From assembly GCF_025128055.1 (NCBI RefSeq), contig NZ_JAHLYS010000045.1, positions 1-64,000 of the forward strand: a stretch of 64,000 bases of DNA. Reading direction: 5' to 3'. A program made the position numbers and the translations under genes. This DNA is from Synechococcus sp. CS-1329 (GTDB lineage Bacteria; Cyanobacteriota; Cyanobacteriia; PCC-6307; Cyanobiaceae). Of the stretch, positions 23,100 to 31,643 are shown in pieces (the stretch's first letter is position 1; the number at the start of each line of letters is the position of its first letter). The notes below the pieces were generated by a model. It worked only from the letters and a program-made list of their open reading frames with translations. It searched no databases and was not told where the DNA came from.

Positions 23100-23407
23100 G
23101 CCTCAGTGAGCTCCATTGGAGTCAGCGCTGAGAGATCCAGGCGACGACGGGCCTGCCAGAGGTCATGGCTGTCCTGCAGCATCAACCAGCTTTCAGCGCT
23201 GCGCCCCAGCACCCGCGAGAGCCTCAGCGCCATATCGGGTGAAACCCGGCTTTTGCCCGCAATCAGCCGCTGAAGGGTGGATGCAGACACATCCAACCGC
23301 TCAGCCACCTGCCGCATCGAAAGTCCACAAGGCTCCAGATAAACCCCCTCGATGAATTCCCCAGGGTGGGGAGGATTGTGCATCTGGGTCAGGTGATTAG
23401 GTGTCAT
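23096..23407 (-). CDS. higA: HigA-type antitoxin (XRE helix-turn-helix)
   Basis: A 103-residue HigA: NPPHPGEFIEGVYLEPCGLS is the standard HigA start, then the helix-turn-helix QVAERLDVSASTLQRLIAGK and DMALRLSRVLGRSAESWLML. It follows higB and overlaps it by three bases. By family knowledge it binds the toxin and represses the operon; an 18-bp perfect palindrome lies upstream of higB at 23714-23731. Confidence 0.9.
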   Translation of the reverse strand: MTPNHLTQMHNPPHPGEFIEGVYLEPCGLSMRQVAERLDVSASTLQRLIAGKSRVSPDMALRLSRVLGRSAESWLMLQDSHDLWQARRRLDLSALTPMELTEA

Positions 23408-23694
23408 CAGTGGTAATCCTCGAAATCCAGATCGAACACGTGGCCATCGCGGAAGGCAAACGTCATCCGCCAGTTGCCGTTCACCCAGATCGACCATCGG
23501 CCCTTGTCTGCTCCCTTGAGCAGATGCAGGCGATAGCCCGGCAAATCCATGTCTTCGATCTGGGTTGCTGAGTGCAGCGCTGCAAGTTGCAGCCGCAGCT
23601 TGCGCGCCAGTGATGCCTGAATTCCTGCGGTGCTGTCGGTTTCGAAAAACTGGCGCAGCCCCTTGTGCCGGAAATCCTGGATCACCAGCCCCAC
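23407..23694 (-). CDS. higB: HigB-type ribosome-dependent RNase toxin
   Basis: A 95-residue RelE/HigB-fold toxin of the GraT/HigB-2 type: DFRHKGLRQFFETDSTAGI at the start, LPGYRLHLLKGADKGRWSI and NGNWRMTFAFRDGHVFDLDF, ending EDYH. All landmarks are present in one frame. GTG start at 23694. The toxin-first gene order is normal for HigBA. Likely an active pair. Confidence 0.9.
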   Translation of the reverse strand: MGLVIQDFRHKGLRQFFETDSTAGIQASLARKLRLQLAALHSATQIEDMDLPGYRLHLLKGADKGRWSIWVNGNWRMTFAFRDGHVFDLDFEDYH

Positions 23695-23713
23695 TCAGCC
23701 AACCCAAATCGTA

Positions 23714-23731
23714 GCCCGTTGCGCAACGGGC
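23714..23731. promoter_or_regulatory. 18-bp perfect palindrome, probable HigA operator
   Basis: GCCCGTTGCGCAACGGGC, 19 bp upstream of the higB start. The location and perfect symmetry suit autorepression by the HigA helix-turn-helix dimer. Confidence 0.6.
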
Positions 23732-23831
23732 GGCACTGGTTTCGCGTGGCGTCACGCAAGCAACGTCCACGGTGGCAAGTCAGGGCTGCCTAAAAGTCTT
23801 ACCAAGCCTCGCTCCCTGGCGTCCCCGGTCC

Positions 23832-25020
23832 TCACAGCGCCAGCATCCGGGAGATGTCATGGGCGAGTTCCTGCTGGCCGGCATGAACCGAGCGGTACCC
23901 AGCCCGGCGCAACAGGTTCATCACCACCGTACGCAGGAAGGAGAACAGCGGTGCACCGACCCGGTTGGCGTAGCGATGGGCGTCCTCGCCCAGCTGAACG
24001 TCGCGGACCCAAGGCCACTCGTTCTCAATACTCCAGCGCTGGCGCACCAGTCGTAGTAACGCGTTTGGGGCGGTGCGGAGGCTCGTGAGGAAGGTGTGGG
24101 TTGGCGTGACCTGCTTTCCTTTGCGGGTACCGGTAGTGATCACCTCTACGATCCAGCTGCAACCGGGCCAGTTCGTCTTGATGTGATCCGGCGCCTCTTT
24201 GGCCCTCAGCGTCCAGGTGGTGTCACGGCCATGCCGTTTCTCGTCATCCGTTGCTGTGAAAGGGATCTTGCGCATGCCCTGGAACTGGCTGCGGATCTGG
24301 CGGTGCAGGATCTTTTGGTTGCCCTACTCCTTCGGAGAAGGCTGCGCCTACGGCCTGAATCAGCACACCATCGAGATCCAGGCTGCTCAGCAGTTCCTTG
24401 AGGGCAGCGCGCTCGTTGGATTCGGTGGTGTCGTAGGCCTTCTGCGCCAGGGCGACGCCGATGGCCCGGGCCTACACCGTGACCTGGGCGACATTGACGC
24501 AGTCGGCCGGAGGCCGTAGCGGTGACCACCCTCTTCTGTCTCGATCGCAGAGCCGCGCAGGGTCTTGCCATCGCACACCAGCTGGTCCACACCCTCGGCG
24601 CCACCTGGGATCTGACGGATCATCCAGGCCTGTAGCAGCTGGCCGTAGCCCACGGCTTCTGCGAAGCAGTACTCCCGCAGATGGGCTTTGTTGTAGCCGT
24701 CAGGCTTCCGCGCAGCGGTACAGGTAGAGGAAGGTGGCATCCGAGGGCCAGCGCTGATAGTCCAGCCCCAGCGCCTGGTTGAGCGCTTCCCGGTGTCGGC
24801 GGGCAAAGCGCTCCAGATCCCGTGAACTGCGGCAGCCGCTGAGGATCCCCAGTACCGCAACCAACAGCAAGAACCACTGCGGGTAGCGCACACCGCGCCG
24901 GAAGCGTCCATCGGGAATGACCTTGGGAAAGCTGATCAGATCATTCGGAGCGCTCTGATCCGCTGTGGCGTTTTGGGATTCGGGCATGGAGGGCAACCAA
25001 TCCCACCGACCGAAACCCAT
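23832..25020 (-). pseudogene. ISAs1-family transposase gene, frameshifted
   Basis: Nearly the whole length of an ISAs1-type transposase can be followed in three frames: DLISFPKVIPDGRFRRGVRY, RDLERFARRHREALNQALGL, then VDQLVCDGKTLRGSAIETEE (first catalytic Asp), DGVLIQ-D type region near 24360, and RQRWSIENEWPWVRDVQLGE (catalytic Glu) near 24020. Two small palindromic repeats are inserted (24324-24353 and 24496-24520) and at least one further frameshift lies near 24720. No terminal inverted repeats were identified. Confidence 0.8.
24324..24520. repeat. two short dispersed repeats in the transposase remnant
   Basis: 24324-24353 (CTACTCCTTCGGAGAAGGCT then GCGCCTACGG) and 24496-24520 (GACGCAGTCGGCCGGAGGCC then GTAG). 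Transposase reading frame homology resumes on either side, which shows these are insertions into the gene. Confidence 0.6.
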
Positions 25021-25209
25021 GCTGACAGCACCGCCAAGAGCTACGCGGACGGACTTTTAGGCGGCCCTGCCCAGGGCCCACACACTTCACCAACTACCCC
25101 CAGCTGCTGGAACAACTCAGCAACCGCGGCGTTCTCATCCTCGATCCCGGTCAGCACGACATCCGGGCCTTGCCAATGCCTTGCTCGCGCCTGATGGAAG
25201 AGGCCCCCC
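25021..25209. other. gap with an unplaced fragment
   Basis: One frame at 25085-25170 reads FTNYPQLLEQLSNRGVLILD, which looks like part of a real protein (possibly a glycosyltransferase or surface protein), but there is too little to name it. No start or stop in reach. Confidence 0.3.
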
Positions 25210-26796
25210 TCAGTCAAAGCCTGGCGGACACGTCGACGCCCAGGGGGACACCGCCGACAAGCGCGAACCCACCGCCAGCGGGAACACCAGCAGAGCCCAG
25301 ACCCCCAGCAGGATCAGCTCTGCGGACAGCTGGAGCGGCCAGGCGGTGATCGCCACCAGACCACCCAGATAGAGGAACCACCACAGGCCCTGGCGCAGGT
25401 TCAGCGGTGCGTGGGTCTGAACTGCCTCACTGTGGTGTTCATGCTGCCGGCCCCGCAGAGCCAGCAGCACGAAGCCGATGGCCGGCAGCAGCACGATCAG
25501 CACCGCGCCCCGCAGAGAGGTGGTGCCGCACCAGCTGATCGCCCAGGTGGCCAGCACGAAGGCCAGCGGACACCAGAGCCTGGCCCAGGGCAGGCGGTAG
25601 GGCCGGAAGCGGTCAGGGAGCTGGAGGCGCAGGGCGGCCAGGCTGACCGGTCCCATGGCCAGAGCGATCACCAGGGTGGCGGTGAGCAGGCTTACCACGC
25701 TCTGCCAGCCGGGGCCCAGCAGCAGCAGGCCGATCCCCAGGGCCAGGCTGATCAGCAAAGCCACCGACGGCACCGCCTGGCGATTGATCCGGCCGAGCAC
25801 GTTGGGCAGCAGCCCGCAGCGGCCCATCATCCAGCCGACGCGCGACGCGGCCCCCATGTAGGCCATGGCGGTGGCTGTGGGCGACACCACCGCATCCAGG
25901 AGCAGAAGCCGGCCGACCCAGCCCAGGCCCAACCCCAGGGCCAGGGCCACCAGGGGCCCGCCGTGGGCGCTGAGGCGGAGCCTGGCCCAACCGTCGGTGA
26001 GCTGATCGGGTGGCACCGCCACCAGAAAGGCCAGTTGCAGCAGCAGGTAGATCAGCAGCGAGAGGCCCAGGCCCAGGGCCATGGCGATCGGCACGGTGCG
26101 CTGCGGTTGGCGGGCTTCTCCGGCCAGATCCATGGCCGTGCGAAAGCCCAGCAGTGAAAACAGAATGCCGCCGCTGCTGATCGCCCGCACCATGCCCTCC
26201 AGGGTTGTTCCCACCGGCTGGGCCAGGGGCACCAGGTTGCCCCAGTGGCCGGACATCAGCATCAGGGTGATCGAGACGACCAGGGGCACCACCAGCTTCC
26301 AGCTGGTGAGGCCGTCGATCCAGCGGGCCAGCCAGCCCACGCCGGCCAGGTTGATCCAGGCCAGCAGCACCAGCAGCAGGCTGGCCAGGGCCAGGCCGGC
26401 GCCGCTGAGCACCTGGCCGGCACCTCCATCGGCGGTGAGCCAGGGGGCACTGCTGGCCAGATACTGCATCACCGCCATCACCTCGATGCTGGGCAGGGCC
26501 AGATAGGAGACCCAGGCGCACCAGCCGCCGATGAAGCCGGCGGTGCGGCCGTGGCTGAGCAGGGGGATCTGGGCCAGGGCGCCGGAACTGGTCACCAGGG
26601 CCCCGAGTTCGGCAAACACCAGGGCCAGGGCGAAGGCCAGCAGCCCGCCCAGCAGCCAGGCGCCGAGGGCGGCCGGTCCGGCGAAGCGTGCGGCATAGAA
26701 CGGCGCGAACAGCCAGCCCGATCCGATCGTGCTGGTCACCACCGCCAGGGTCATCGAGCGGAGGCCGAGCTGGCGGGAGAGGCCGGTGTCGCGCAT
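25210..26796 (-). CDS. APC-superfamily amino acid/amine permease
   Basis: A 528-residue integral membrane protein with about twelve hydrophobic segments. The N-terminal VVTSTIGSGWLFAPFYAARF matches the substrate-binding first helix of APC transporters (usually GxG-I), and EARQPQRTVPIAMALGLG is the typical loop after the sixth helix. It would be a secondary transporter for an amino acid or polyamine; the substrate cannot be read from sequence. The gene is complete. It stands between the transposase remnant and a DUF1800 remnant, so it is an intact gene in a decayed neighbourhood. Confidence 0.85.
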   Translation of the reverse strand: MRDTGLSRQLGLRSMTLAVVTSTIGSGWLFAPFYAARFAGPAALGAWLLGGLLAFALALVFAELGALVTSSGALAQIPLLSHGRTAGFIGGWCAWVSYLALPSIEVMAVMQYLASSAPWLTADGGAGQVLSGAGLALASLLLVLLAWINLAGVGWLARWIDGLTSWKLVVPLVVSITLMLMSGHWGNLVPLAQPVGTTLEGMVRAISSGGILFSLLGFRTAMDLAGEARQPQRTVPIAMALGLGLSLLIYLLLQLAFLVAVPPDQLTDGWARLRLSAHGGPLVALALGLGLGWVGRLLLLDAVVSPTATAMAYMGAASRVGWMMGRCGLLPNVLGRINRQAVPSVALLISLALGIGLLLLGPGWQSVVSLLTATLVIALAMGPVSLAALRLQLPDRFRPYRLPWARLWCPLAFVLATWAISWCGTTSLRGAVLIVLLPAIGFVLLALRGRQHEHHSEAVQTHAPLNLRQGLWWFLYLGGLVAITAWPLQLSAELILLGVWALLVFPLAVGSRLSAVSPWASTCPPGFD

Positions 26797-26994
26797 CGAC
26801 GGGCTGGGAGCAGCGGGGCTGCGGCCATTCTGCTGGCGGATGGGTCGCCTGGTGCCTCATCAGTCGATCAGGAGTCGTTCTGATCCAATGCCCGGCTGAG
26901 ATTCGATCAGATCGATTGCGTCCAAGCTGGGGAATACCAGCCGGATTGATTATTGTTACTCTTGACAACTATAAAGCGCCAAAAGCAATTCGGC

Positions 26995-27372
26995 CGGCTT
27001 ACTTCCACCTGCAGTGGCATCTCCGATCCCCAGGCGCGAGCCCGTTGTCGTGTATTCGCTGCCCACCGGCACCAGGAAGCCTGGTTGGAGCGGTTGGCCT
27101 TCGCTCCTGGGGCTGAACGGGCTGCCGAGATTCAGTTCTGGAGCGGCATCTTTCCGGTGAGCTGGCGGCAGCTGCCCAACGCTGCGCTGCTCGCCGGGTA
27201 TCGCCTCGATCGCCAGGGCCAGCTGCTGCTGGATCACCGCCGCCACGATCCAGGCTCCAAAACCATCCTCGGCCGCACCGAAGCTTTCGATGGTGTTCGT
27301 CTGGTGGCTTGGCTGTGCGAACAGCCGGCCACGGCCCGGCACATCCTCGGTCGGTGCTGGCGGCAGCGGATC
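26995..27372 (+). pseudogene. DUF1800 protein fragment
   Basis: Reads AEIQFWSGIFPVSWRQLPNA then LLLDHRRHDPGSKTILGRTE and LVAWLCEQPATARHI, landmarks from two separate parts of DUF1800 proteins joined by a deletion. No intact start, and the frame runs into the dispersed-family copy E. Confidence 0.6.
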
Positions 27373-27421
27373 GGCCCTCTGCCCTCTGCCCGCTGCCCGC
27401 TGCTGGCAGTCACGTGGCCAA

Positions 27422-27437
27422 TCCGTGAAACCACGGA
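27422..27437. promoter_or_regulatory. hairpin/operator upstream of family copy E
   Basis: TCCGTGAAACCACGGA, 80 bp before the ATG at 27502, with TACTAT between. The preceding 25 bp (CCCGCTGCTGGCAGTCACGT) are shared with copy D, which defines part of the repeat boundary. Confidence 0.6.
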
Positions 27438-27501
27438 TGTGTGCGCTCATGATACAGACGTACTATCAGTAGATCGATTTTGGTTTGCCGTCGCTACGCT
27501 C

Positions 27502-28008
27502 ATGGCAGAGAACGAAGCATCAATTTCCTCGGCTCAGCCCGATCCGTTTCCTTTCCTTGATCGCGCCGGTTCTGCCTCCCTTGTCGGCGGCTGCCTGGTC
27601 GTTCTGATCACGTTCTTTACCTCCTACAGCCATGTCGATCTCCTCGGGATCCACTTCAGCGTCAATCAGCAAATCGGAATTCCTGTCCTCCTTGCCGCCG
27701 TGGCGGCGCTGGTTGGCGAAGTTAAACTGGCATCCAACGATCGATGCGCAGATCAGGGCGCTCGAGAGCGAGAGGCGAGAGCTCGAGAGCGAGAAGCGAG
27801 AGCTCGAGAGCGAGAGGCGAACGAAGCTGCTCGAGAAAGAGATCGCGCTGCTCGAGAAAGAGAACGAGCAGCTCGCCGATCTCGAATCCAGGCTCGATGC
27901 CTTGTTGCTCAGTGCCGATTCCTCCTCTCAGACACCGCCCTCAACCGGTTCCAGCTGAGTGAAGCCTTGGCCGTGTTGATGGAAGAGATCAAGCCGTCTG
28001 AATCCTGA
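27502..28008 (+). CDS. two-TM coiled-coil protein, dispersed family copy E
   Basis: 168 residues, nearly identical to copy A apart from one added 7-residue repeat in the coiled coil (REREARA units). Two membrane segments at about 26-42 and 60-76 are followed by the charged helix and the LSEALAVLMEEI end. The DNA here has 21-bp tandem units (GAGCTCGAGAGCGAGA type), so length changes come in whole heptads and keep the frame. The one-base-shifted frame at 27632-27958 is also open and expands in step (RELESEK units). No function known. Confidence 0.6.
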   Translation: MAENEASISSAQPDPFPFLDRAGSASLVGGCLVVLITFFTSYSHVDLLGIHFSVNQQIGIPVLLAAVAALVGEVKLASNDRCADQGAREREARAREREARAREREANEAARERDRAARERERAARRSRIQARCLVAQCRFLLSDTALNRFQLSEALAVLMEEIKPSES

Positions 28009-28109
28009 GGCTGCTTGACGTCTGTCGAAACGGTAAACACGATCAACAACCGGCGTCGTTCGCTGTTCTATCCCGGCCCCGACACCCCCCGGAGCGTGGC
28101 ACTGTCAGC

Positions 28110-28290
28110 CGCCAGGAGATGGCTGCTGCAAAACGGACTAGGAACGATCTGCAGATGGCATGACGGCCTTGCGATGGATGTCACAACCGTATCCCCCAGG
28201 TTCCAGGTCGTGATTCCCAAGCGGGTCTGCGAACAGTTTGGCCTCAGGGCTCGGCCGATCCTTCAGGTGATCGCCTTGCCGGGGCGCGTC
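28110..28290 (+). pseudogene. vapB: duplicate of antitoxin promoter and 5' end
   Basis: Matches 20150-20312: the promoter region and the start MDVTTVSPRFQVVIPKRV of the AbrB antitoxin, with an Arg to Cys change. After ALPGR the homology ends. The toxin gene is absent. It lies directly upstream of gmd, so its promoter could drive gmd transcription; this is inference only. Confidence 0.7.
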
Positions 28291-28427
28291 ACCTTCTGTT
28301 TGCAGGGCCCAGATGGCCTCCATCAGTCAGTCCATGATCCAGCCAACCGGCGCGGAAGGTTACGGGTGGACTTGCGGCCACCCCTAACCTCTGCAATGGT
28401 TCAATCCGCTACCAACAGGCCGCCACA

Positions 28428-29588
28428 ATGCCGAAAACCGCTCTGATCACGGGCATCTCCGGCCAGGACGGTTCCTACCTCGCCGAGCTGCTGCTGGAGA
28501 AGGGCTACGTGGTGCATGGCATCAAGCGGCGGGCCAGCAGCTTGAACACACAGCGGATCGATCACCTGTATCAGGATCCCCACGAAAGTGATCCCCGCCT
28601 GGTGCTGCACTACGGCGACCTCACCGATTCCACCAATCTGATCCGGATCGTGCAGCAGGTGCAGCCCGATGAGATCTACAACCTGGGCGCCCAGAGCCAT
28701 GTGGCAGTGAGCTTCGAGAGCCCGGAATACACCGCCAACAGCGATGCGCTGGGCACGCTGCGCGTCCTCGAGGCCGTGAGGATTCTGGGGCTCTCGGAAA
28801 AAACACGCATCTACCAAGCGAGCACCAGCGAGCTCTACGGCCTGGTTCAGGAAATCCCCCAGAAAGAAACCACGCCATTTTATCCGCGCAGCCCCTATGG
28901 GGTGGCCAAGCTCTATGCCTACTGGATCACGGTGAACTACCGCGAGGCCTATGGGATGTATGCCTGTAACGGTATCCTCTTCAACCACGAAAGCCCAAGG
29001 CGCGGTGAAACCTTCGTGACCCGCAAGATCACCCGCGGCCTGGCTCGCATTGATGCCGGCCTCGACGACTGCCTGTTCATGGGCAACCTGGATTCGCTGC
29101 GCGACTGGGGCCACGCCAGGGATTATGTGGAGATGCAGTGGCGGATGCTGCAGCAAGACGGCCCCCCCGAAGATTTCGTGATTGCCACCGGCCGCCAGGA
29201 GAGCGTGCGCCGCTTCATTGAGCTGGCGGCAGCTCAGCTGGGTTGGGGCGGCATCGAATGGAGCGGTGAGGGGCTGCAGGAGCAGGGCCGCCGCGCCGGC
29301 AGCAACGAGGTGGTGGTGCGGATCGACCCGCGCTACTTCCGCCCAGCCGAGGTGGAAACGCTGCTGGGAGATCCCAGCAAGGCGCGCGAGAAGCTGGGCT
29401 GGACGCCCACCACCACCCTGGAGGAACTGGTGGCCGAGATGGTGGCGGCAGACAAGGAAGAGGCCAAGAAAGAGGCGCTGCTGCGGCTCAAGGGCTTCAA
29501 GGTGGTGGGCTCGATGGAGAACCCGCCCACCAATCCCCACGCCGTGGAGCGGGCGCGGGGAGGGCTGGATCAACGCTCAACAGGGTGA
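28428..29588 (+). CDS. gmd: GDP-mannose 4,6-dehydratase
   Basis: A 386-residue short-chain dehydrogenase/reductase that makes GDP-4-keto-6-deoxymannose, the first step from GDP-mannose to GDP-L-fucose. Motifs: NADP loop [15 protein letters not shown] at residues 8-22, [14 protein letters not shown], catalytic STSELYG and [12 protein letters not shown] (Tyr-x3-Lys), and [17 protein letters not shown], which is unique to this family. Full length. The product feeds the fucose synthase at 30396-31406; the two are separated by a Phd-VapC pair. The GDP-mannose comes from the manC genes at the left end. Confidence 0.95.
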   Translation: MPKTALITGISGQDGSYLAELLLEKGYVVHGIKRRASSLNTQRIDHLYQDPHESDPRLVLHYGDLTDSTNLIRIVQQVQPDEIYNLGAQSHVAVSFESPEYTANSDALGTLRVLEAVRILGLSEKTRIYQASTSELYGLVQEIPQKETTPFYPRSPYGVAKLYAYWITVNYREAYGMYACNGILFNHESPRRGETFVTRKITRGLARIDAGLDDCLFMGNLDSLRDWGHARDYVEMQWRMLQQDGPPEDFVIATGRQESVRRFIELAAAQLGWGGIEWSGEGLQEQGRRAGSNEVVVRIDPRYFRPAEVETLLGDPSKAREKLGWTPTTTLEELVAEMVAADKEEAKKEALLRLKGFKVVGSMENPPTNPHAVERARGGLDQRSTG

Positions 29589-29635
29589 GGGTCTCCAGCT
29601 CGGCCTGGCCTGGCCAGATGGCACCCGAGAAATCT

Positions 29636-29651
29636 GACCATTATTATGGTC
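29636..29651. promoter_or_regulatory. palindrome before phd-vapC
   Basis: GACCAT-TATT-ATGGTC, a perfect 6-bp inverted repeat ending 20 bp before the phd ATG. AT-rich centre and position suggest the site where Phd represses its own promoter. Confidence 0.6.
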
Positions 29652-29671
29652 TGAAGCGATGAGGCTGCGCC

Positions 29672-29983
29672 ATGACTCAGGTCGTACCCCTGTCCGACGC
29701 GAAGGCGCGACTGGCAGGTCTTGTGCAGGCAGCGGAAGCGGGGCAGGTGGTGCACATCTCCAGGCACGGCAAGCCCGTAGCGGTGCTGCTCTCCGAGCAG
29801 GCCTACAGCACACTGCATCACCTGCAGACAAGCCAGGCCCCCGGGAAGGCCATCCTCAACTGGCGCATGGAGGGGCGAGCAGGTTGCCACGAGGATTGGC
29901 CGTTGCCATCCGATCCGTCAGCGGATCAGGAGGTTGCCTCGTGGCGGGATCGCGCCCCCGGCCGGCCCGTCGACCTGTCGTGA
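29672..29983 (+). CDS. phd: Phd/YefM-type antitoxin
   Basis: A 103-residue antitoxin with the Phd signature MTQVVPLSDAKARLAGLVQA and GQVVHISRHGKPVAVLLSEQ, followed by a longer than usual C-terminal tail ending GRPVDLS. Overlaps vapC by four bases. Inserted between gmd and the fucose synthase gene, all on the same strand, so it is probably co-transcribed with the fucose pathway. Confidence 0.87.
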   Translation: MTQVVPLSDAKARLAGLVQAAEAGQVVHISRHGKPVAVLLSEQAYSTLHHLQTSQAPGKAILNWRMEGRAGCHEDWPLPSDPSADQEVASWRDRAPGRPVDLS

Positions 29984-30399
29984 GAGTGCTGCTCGACACA
30001 AACGTGCTGTCGGAGCCCCTGCGGGAGCACCCCAACCCGTTGGTGGTGGAACAGCTCCAGGATGGTAGGCATCAGTTGCATACGGCCAGTGTGGTGATCC
30101 ATGAGCTGGCCTACGGCGTCCAGCGCCTATCGGCGGGGAGGAAACGACAGCGGCTGGCCGCGTATCTCGATGCCCTGCTGGAGTCGGGATTGCAGGTGCT
30201 GCCGTATGACGGCCGGGCAGCGCTCTGGCATGGGCAGCAACGCGCGCAGCTGGAGGCTGAAGGCCGGCGACCTGCCTTCGCCGACGGGCAGATTGCCGCG
30301 ATTGCAGCCACGAACGATCTGGTGATGGTGACCCGCAACCTCAGCGATTTCGCTGATTTCCAAGGACTGCAACTCCTCGACTGGTTTTCCAAGCCATGA
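29980..30399 (+). CDS. vapC: PIN-domain toxin (VapC)
   Basis: A 139-residue VapC: VRVLLDTNVLSEPLREHPN (first Asp), SVVIHELAYGVQRL (Glu), RPAFADGQIAAIAATNDLVM (Asp) and VTRNLSDFADFQGL (acidic). GTG start at 29980. Its stop overlaps the ATG of the fucose synthase by four bases, so three genes are translationally chained. Complete and probably active. The same PAFAD-QIAAIAAT stretch occurs as a scrap at 19716-19795. Confidence 0.9.
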   Translation: MRVLLDTNVLSEPLREHPNPLVVEQLQDGRHQLHTASVVIHELAYGVQRLSAGRKRQRLAAYLDALLESGLQVLPYDGRAALWHGQQRAQLEAEGRRPAFADGQIAAIAATNDLVMVTRNLSDFADFQGLQLLDWFSKP

Positions 30400-31406
30400 G
30401 CAACACTTCCACCACACCCTTGATCAACCCCAGCGATCGCATCTTCGTGGCGGGCCACCGGGGCATGGCCGGCAGCGCCATCTGCCGTGCCCTGCAGCGG
30501 GGGGGCTATGACCACATCCTCACCGCCACGCGCCAGGAGCTGGACCTGGAGGATGCCGTTGCGGTGCGCACCTGGTTCGAGGCGAACAGGCCCGAGGTGG
30601 TGGTGCTGGCGGCCGCGAAGGTGGGCGGGATCTACGCGAACGACACCTACCCCGCTGACTTCCTGCTGCAGAACCTGAAGATCCAGAACAACGTGATCGA
30701 GAGCGCCTGGCGCAGCGGCACGCGGCGGCTGCTGTTCCTGGGCAGCAGCTGCATCTATCCGCGCAACTGCCCGCAGCCGATCAAGGAGGAGGTTCTGCTC
30801 ACGGGCCCGCTGGAGCCCACCAATGAGTGGTATGCCATCGCCAAGATCACCGGCATCAAGCTGTGTGCGGCGCTGCGCAAGCAATACGGCTTCGATGCGA
30901 TCAGCCTGATGCCCACCAATCTCTATGGGCCCGGCGACAACTATCACCCCACCCACAGCCACGTGATGGCCGCCCTGATCCGCCGCTTCCATGAGGCCAG
31001 GGAAGCCGGTGCGCCAAGTGTGACCTGCTGGGGCAGCGGCACGCCGCTGCGGGAATTCCTGCATGCGGATGATCTGGGAGAGGCCTGCGTGCATGCGCTG
31101 GAGCACTACAGCCCCGATCCGAGCGAGCCGGTGCAGCACCTGAACGTGGGCACCGGGGTAGACCTGACGATCCGGGAGCTGGCTGAGCGGGTGGCCCGAA
31201 CGGTGGGCTACACGGGCGAAATCCTCTGGGATTCGAGTCAACCTGACGGCACGCCGAAAAAGCAGCTGGATGTGTGCCGATTTGCAGCCTATGGCTGGAG
31301 GGCCAGGATTTCATTGAGCGAAGGTCTGGCCTCCACATATCAAGCCTTCAAGGCGGCCCATGGTCCCCTTGAAAGACAAGCACGTCCGTCGGCCCCAGCC
31401 AGATGA
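30396..31406 (+). CDS. fcl: GDP-L-fucose synthase
   Basis: A 336-residue epimerase/reductase that converts GDP-4-keto-6-deoxymannose to GDP-L-fucose. Motifs: NADP loop FVAGHRGMAGSAI near residue 12, LAAAKVGGIYAN, catalytic LGSSCIYPR, and the Tyr-x3-Lys pair in EWYAIAKITGIK; PTNLYGPGDNYHP is typical of the family. Full length apart from a short variable tail. With gmd it forms the complete fucose branch, interrupted only by the phd-vapC pair. Confidence 0.93.
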   Translation: MSNTSTTPLINPSDRIFVAGHRGMAGSAICRALQRGGYDHILTATRQELDLEDAVAVRTWFEANRPEVVVLAAAKVGGIYANDTYPADFLLQNLKIQNNVIESAWRSGTRRLLFLGSSCIYPRNCPQPIKEEVLLTGPLEPTNEWYAIAKITGIKLCAALRKQYGFDAISLMPTNLYGPGDNYHPTHSHVMAALIRRFHEAREAGAPSVTCWGSGTPLREFLHADDLGEACVHALEHYSPDPSEPVQHLNVGTGVDLTIRELAERVARTVGYTGEILWDSSQPDGTPKKQLDVCRFAAYGWRARISLSEGLASTYQAFKAAHGPLERQARPSAPAR

Positions 31407-31430
31407 AAAACCTCATGGACGCTCATCTCA

Positions 31431-31643
31431 GAGAACGAACCGCCGGTTAGAAAGCACCGGTGAGGCCTCCTTTGTTGCCGGTGTCCTGGTTGTCCTGATC
31501 ACGTTTTTTAGCTCTTACAGCTTTTAGCTCTTACAGCCATGTCGAGCTTCCCTGGATCCACTACAACGTCAACCAGCAAATCGGAATTGCTGTCGTGTTT
31601 GTCGCCGTGGCGGCGCTGGTTGGCGTAGACGAAGTATTCTCAG
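31431..31643 (+). pseudogene. two-TM coiled-coil family, remnant F
   Basis: The first residues (SENEPPVRKH) and the membrane part (EASFVAGVLVVLITFFSSYS) lie in different frames. A 15-bp direct duplication (TTTTAGCTCTTACAGC region at 31508-31535) adds a stop, and a short dispersed repeat (31624-31643) ends the copy in the same position as in copy D. The upstream hairpin is missing. Confidence 0.7.

Noticed and set aside
23832-25020. Intact insertion sequence
   Set aside because: Transposase is broken by frameshifts and small inserts, and I could not identify terminal inverted repeats or a target duplication.
28401-29573. Minus-strand frame of 390 codons opposite gmd
   Set aside because: The plus strand carries every catalytic motif of GDP-mannose dehydratase; the antisense frame has none.
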